64,000 nt of DNA, from NCBI RefSeq assembly GCF_900156435.1, contig NZ_FTPQ01000001.1, positions 1,826,268 through 1,890,267 on the forward strand, given 5' to 3'. Below are positions 61,362 to 64,000 of this stretch, one piece after another. The notes under the pieces are model-generated. The model was not told the origin of the DNA. It ran no database searches and saw only the letters and a list, made by a program, of their open reading frames with translations. Within the stretch, counting starts at the first letter, position 1. The number at the start of each line of letters is the position of its first letter. Both the position numbers and the translations under genes were made by a program. The stretch comes from Microbacterium sp. RU1D (GTDB lineage: Bacteria; Actinomycetota; Actinomycetes; Actinomycetales; Microbacteriaceae).

Positions 61362-61846
61362 AGAACCGGTTTCACGTGAGGGAGGGCGGTGCGGGTGTCA
61401 CCGTCCGACCCGCGTTCGGCGGGCACGAAACCGGGAGCCTGGCACGTGAATCTGGATGCCACCTGGGCGGCCGGGGTTCAGAGGCCGTTCGAAAAGCGCC
61501 GATCCGGGGCGAATCGTCCGGCGTCTCGGTTCCGATCTGCGAAGGCCCCTGTCGTGGGGATCGCCTTTCAAAAGAACCGCGGCGGAGGCCGCCGGCGTCG
61601 CTCGGCGAGCGCCGCCCGGCGCCCGACTGCACGCCGAGGGGTGCATGCGTTAGACTGGGGTGTCACTCGTGGGGCTTCGCCCGATTCTTCGGGCCGGCCC
61701 GTGACATCGCACGAACAAATCCGCTTCGCTTCGACTCGTGGCATGCGTTCGCCCTCGGGCGTCCGGATGCCGACGGCCCCGGTCCGCCGGACCGACGGGC
61801 GCAGGAGTCGGAGCCCGACACCCACCCAACTAGGACAACCCACTAC
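61362..61846. other. 485-bp divergent promoter region, including the rpsA leader
   Basis: No gene is supported. It divides into the promoter of the leftward muralytic gene and, on the plus strand, a TAGACT -10-like hexamer at 61651-61656 for rpsA. This predicts a ~185-nt 5' leader with GC-rich hairpins (for example GGGGCTTCGCCC near 61672). Long S1 leaders can be used for autogenous control. Confidence 0.55.
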
Positions 61847-63301
61847 ATGACTACCGCAACGACCGCTCCCGCTACCAAGCAGGTCGCGATCAACGACATC
61901 GGCTCCGCCGAAGACTTCCTGGCCGCTGTCGAGAAGACGCTCAAGTTCTTCAACGACGGCGACCTCATCGAGGGCACCGTGGTCAAGATCGACCGCGACG
62001 AGGTCCTCCTCGACGTCGGTTACAAGACCGAGGGCGTCATCCCCTCCCGCGAGCTCTCGATCAAGCACGACGTCGACCCCAACGAGGTCGTCAACGTCGG
62101 CGACCACGTCGAGGCCCTCGTTCTCCAGAAGGAGGACAAGGAAGGCCGCCTCATCCTGTCCAAGAAGCGCGCGCAGTACGAGCGTGCGTGGGGCGACGTC
62201 GAGAAGATCAAGGAGAACGACGGTGTCGTCACCGGTTCCGTGATCGAGGTCGTCAAGGGTGGTCTCATCGTCGACATCGGCCTCCGCGGCTTCCTCCCGG
62301 CATCGCTCATCGAGCTGCGCCGCGTCCGCGACCTCACGCCGTACCTCGGCCAGGAGATCGAGGCCAAGATCCTCGAGCTCGACAAGAACCGCAACAACGT
62401 CGTGCTGTCGCGCCGCGCCCTGCTCGAGCAGACGCAGTCGGAGTCCCGCACCACGTTCCTCAACAACCTGCACAAGGGCCAGGTCCGCAAGGGCACCGTC
62501 TCGTCGATCGTCAACTTCGGTGCGTTCGTCGACCTGGGTGGCGTCGACGGTCTCGTCCACGTCTCCGAGCTCTCCTGGAAGCACATCGAGCACGCCTCCG
62601 AGGTCGTCGAGGTGGGCCAGGAGGTCACCGTCGAGATCCTCGAGGTCGACCTCGACCGCGAGCGCGTGTCGCTCTCGCTGAAGGCCACCCAGGAAGACCC
62701 GTGGCAGGTGTTCGCCCGTACCCACGCGATCGGCCAGATCGCTCCGGGCAAGGTCACCAAGCTCGTCCCGTTCGGTGCGTTCGTCCGCGTGGCGGATGGC
62801 ATCGAGGGCCTCGTGCACATCTCCGAGCTGTCGGGCAAGCACGTCGAGCTCGCCGAGCAGGTCGTGTCGGTCGGCGAAGAGGTCTTCGTCAAGATCATCG
62901 ACATCGACCTCGAGCGTCGCCGCATCTCGCTGTCGCTGAAGCAGGCCAACGAGTCGGTCGACCCCAACGGCACCGAGTTCGACCCGGCGCTGTACGGCAT
63001 GGCCACCGAGTACGACGAGCGTGGCGAGTACAAGTACCCCGAGGGCTTCGACCCCGAGTCGGGTGCCTGGCTCGAGGGCTTCGACGCTCAGCGCGAGCAG
63101 TGGGAGCAGGAGTACGCCGCTGCCCAGGGTCGCTGGGAGGCTCACAAGGCTGCCGTCGCCAAGGCCCTCGAGGCCGAGGCCGCCAACCCGACGGACTCCG
63201 GTTCGTTCGGTGGATCCTTCTCGTCGGAGTCGCCCGCGCAGGGCACCCTCGCCGACGACGAGTCGCTGGCTGCGCTTCGCGAGAAGCTCTCCGGTCGCTG
63301 A
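61847..63301 (+). CDS. rpsA: 30S ribosomal protein S1
   Basis: S1 binds mRNA and brings it to the ribosome. The 484-residue protein has four S1 RNA-binding repeats (about 38-110, 125-190, 212-280 and 297-365), each starting with G-x-V-x-x-x-x-x-x-G and including VNFGAFVDLGGVDGLVHVSELSW (as GAFVDLGGVDGLVH) and VPFGAFVRVADGIEGLVHISE (as GAFVRVADGIEGLVH). The C-terminal ~110 residues are acidic and likely disordered, a normal actinobacterial layout. ATG at 61847 follows a TAGACT promoter and a long leader. Confidence 0.97.
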   Translation: MTTATTAPATKQVAINDIGSAEDFLAAVEKTLKFFNDGDLIEGTVVKIDRDEVLLDVGYKTEGVIPSRELSIKHDVDPNEVVNVGDHVEALVLQKEDKEGRLILSKKRAQYERAWGDVEKIKENDGVVTGSVIEVVKGGLIVDIGLRGFLPASLIELRRVRDLTPYLGQEIEAKILELDKNRNNVVLSRRALLEQTQSESRTTFLNNLHKGQVRKGTVSSIVNFGAFVDLGGVDGLVHVSELSWKHIEHASEVVEVGQEVTVEILEVDLDRERVSLSLKATQEDPWQVFARTHAIGQIAPGKVTKLVPFGAFVRVADGIEGLVHISELSGKHVELAEQVVSVGEEVFVKIIDIDLERRRISLSLKQANESVDPNGTEFDPALYGMATEYDERGEYKYPEGFDPESGAWLEGFDAQREQWEQEYAAAQGRWEAHKAAVAKALEAEAANPTDSGSFGGSFSSESPAQGTLADDESLAALREKLSGR

Positions 63302-63314
63302 TCCGTCCCGCATC

Positions 63315-63346
63315 GAAGGCCGGTACCCCTCGGGGTGCCGGCCTTC
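63315..63346 (+). terminator. rpsA terminator
   Basis: GAAGGCCGGTACCCC folds with GGGGTGCCGGCCTTC (one G-T pair), starting 14 bp after the rpsA stop. A weak T/C tail follows. Confidence 0.75.
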
Positions 63347-63421
63347 GGTCGTTCCCGGGGTGCGCTCGTCGGTCACCGCAAGCCCTGGTCGCGAAGGAGC
63401 CCGGAACGGCAGGATGAGCTC

Positions 63422-63595
63422 ATGGCTTCTCGACTTCCGCTCCTGATCACCCTCGCCGGCGTCGCCGTGCTCTTCCTCGCGATCCTCTTCGTGTTCGCTC
63501 TCGTCATCGGCGCCATGTTCTTCGGCGGCATCGAATTCACCGGTGGACACACGGATGCCATCGCCGTGTCCGCGGGGTTGAGCCTCGCCGCCTGA
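63422..63595 (+). CDS. small membrane protein, hypothetical
   Basis: The 57-residue frame has a hydrophobic N-terminus with one long or two short helices (residues ~6-37, LLITLAGVAVLFLAILFVF), then FFGGIEFTGGHTDAIAVSAG. AGGATGAG lies before the ATG. No family is recognised. A terminator follows closely, which supports a real gene. Confidence 0.5.
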   Translation: MASRLPLLITLAGVAVLFLAILFVFALVIGAMFFGGIEFTGGHTDAIAVSAGLSLAA

Positions 63596-63611
63596 GCTCG
63601 TTCCGCTTCGC

Positions 63612-63639
63612 ACCCGCCCCGCCGACACGTGGGGCGGGT
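63612..63639 (+). terminator. terminator before the rRNA operon
   Basis: ACCCGCCCC pairs with GGGGCGGGT across 10 nt, with TTCG following, 17 bp after the small membrane protein gene. Confidence 0.7.
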
Positions 63640-64000
63640 TTCGTGATTCGGCCCCGTGATTCCGCGGAATCAAGGAAGCGACACGCCCGGGGGGAGACGC
63701 CGATTCGACGGACCGGCCGTTCCGGCGTAACTTATTACTTGTTCGCCCCACAGGGGAGAGCGGAGAGGCCGAAAGGCCCCGCGTCCTCTCAAGCGACGAG
63801 CATCCCCAAACATCGCCGAAAGGTGTAGAGTTTGGGTCTGGCTTCGGTCCAGCTTCCGACGTTGATCCTTCGAGGGTCCCACTGGTGAGCGTAAGGTCGA
63901 CGTCATAGGTAGTGAACTGCCTCACGGGTAGGTCGAGATGACTGTTTCTGTGGGTGCGTCCGTTCCTTGAGAACTCAACAGCGTGCACTTGTCAAATGCC
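63640..64000 (+). promoter_or_regulatory. rRNA operon promoter and leader (16S expected just beyond the edge)
   Basis: No protein gene is supported here. AT-rich TAACTTATTACTTG near 63727 and TAGAGT near 63826 are candidate promoter elements. The last 45 bases contain CCTTGAGAACTCAACAGCG, a sequence typical of the leader just upstream of 16S rRNA in Micrococcales, followed by GTGCACTTGTCAAATGCC. A mature 16S sequence is not reached, so the assignment rests on this leader alone. Confidence 0.65.

Noticed and set aside
63826..63846. TAGAGTTTGGGTCTGGCTTC resembles the 5' end of 16S rRNA
   Set aside because: Only the first bases of the well-known 16S start agree; what follows does not match 16S, and the typical 16S leader comes later, at the window end.
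1..64000. CRISPR arrays, transposases, integrases, tRNA genes
   Set aside because: No regularly spaced repeats, no transposase or integrase motifs and no cloverleaf-like segment was found on reading the gaps; a tRNAscan-SE run would be decisive for tRNAs.

Overview
The window is about 70% GC, densely packed and rich in leaderless-looking genes. It looks like chromosome of an actinobacterium in the Microbacteriaceae, most likely Microbacterium or a close relative. Grounds for this are the actinobacterial cytochrome bc1-aa3 set (ctaCDF, ctaE-qcrCAB with diheme QcrC), DUF3043, DUF3054, DUF6412-like and SCO4848-type small membrane proteins, pervasive GTG starts, and a very frequent GGATGCC/GGCATCC word. 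No phage, insertion sequence, CRISPR array or tRNA gene was found. Most of the window is ordinary core chromosome, with a few accessory or decaying islands.

Layout. 1-4.4 kb: end of hisD, nrdR, pyrD, a DUF3043 membrane protein and an M20 dipeptidase. 4.4-15.2 kb: respiration. An ErpA-type Fe-S carrier and ctaC-ctaD-ctaF run rightward; ctaE-qcrC-qcrA-qcrB run leftward toward them. A PP2C phosphatase, a prolyl iminopeptidase and a rhodanese lie between. 15.4-24.4 kb: trpD-PHP hydrolase, a 5'-3' exonuclease, a PPOX/NAD(P)-binding/PEP-mutase-like operon, a LON-substrate-domain protein, a FUSC transporter, and a divergent HxlR regulator/quinone reductase pair. 24.4-31 kb: DksA-like zinc protein, SCO4848-type protein, MFS transporter with a leader, YidC paralogue with a DUF6412-like gene, ACT protein, VanZ and a two-component system. 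31-39 kb: phosphoesterase, VanY-like peptidase, desaturase, cspA with an unnamed upstream small gene, stress proteins, and a DUF2256/photolyase-related pair whose photolyase lacks most Fe-S cysteines. A repeat cluster and the 3' remnant of a catalase gene follow. 39-46.7 kb: glycosyltransferase-nuclease pair, trhO-M19 dipeptidase-GNAT operon, FAD oxidoreductase, msrBA and an SDR.

47.3-50.7 kb holds a cassette in which a predicted Tat lipoprotein related to intradiol dioxygenases is followed at once by tatA, tatC and tatB, then a NUDIX hydrolase. 50.7-57.2 kb: pgi, a secreted lysozyme-like protein with an MtrA-like box, a PadR regulator with a perfect 11-bp-arm operator, a UbiB/ABC1 kinase and an unknown membrane protein. 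57.3-60.3 kb: an unusual 999-residue SF2 helicase with two membrane spans. The window closes with a second lysozyme-like paralogue, rpsA, a tiny membrane protein and the leader of an rRNA operon whose 16S gene should begin just beyond the right edge.

The best candidates for something undescribed are the membrane-anchored helicase with its divergent membrane-protein neighbour, the self-contained Tat-plus-substrate operon, the photolyase-family protein lacking cluster cysteines, the short uncharacterised gene in front of cspA, and the conserved palindromic intergenic element.
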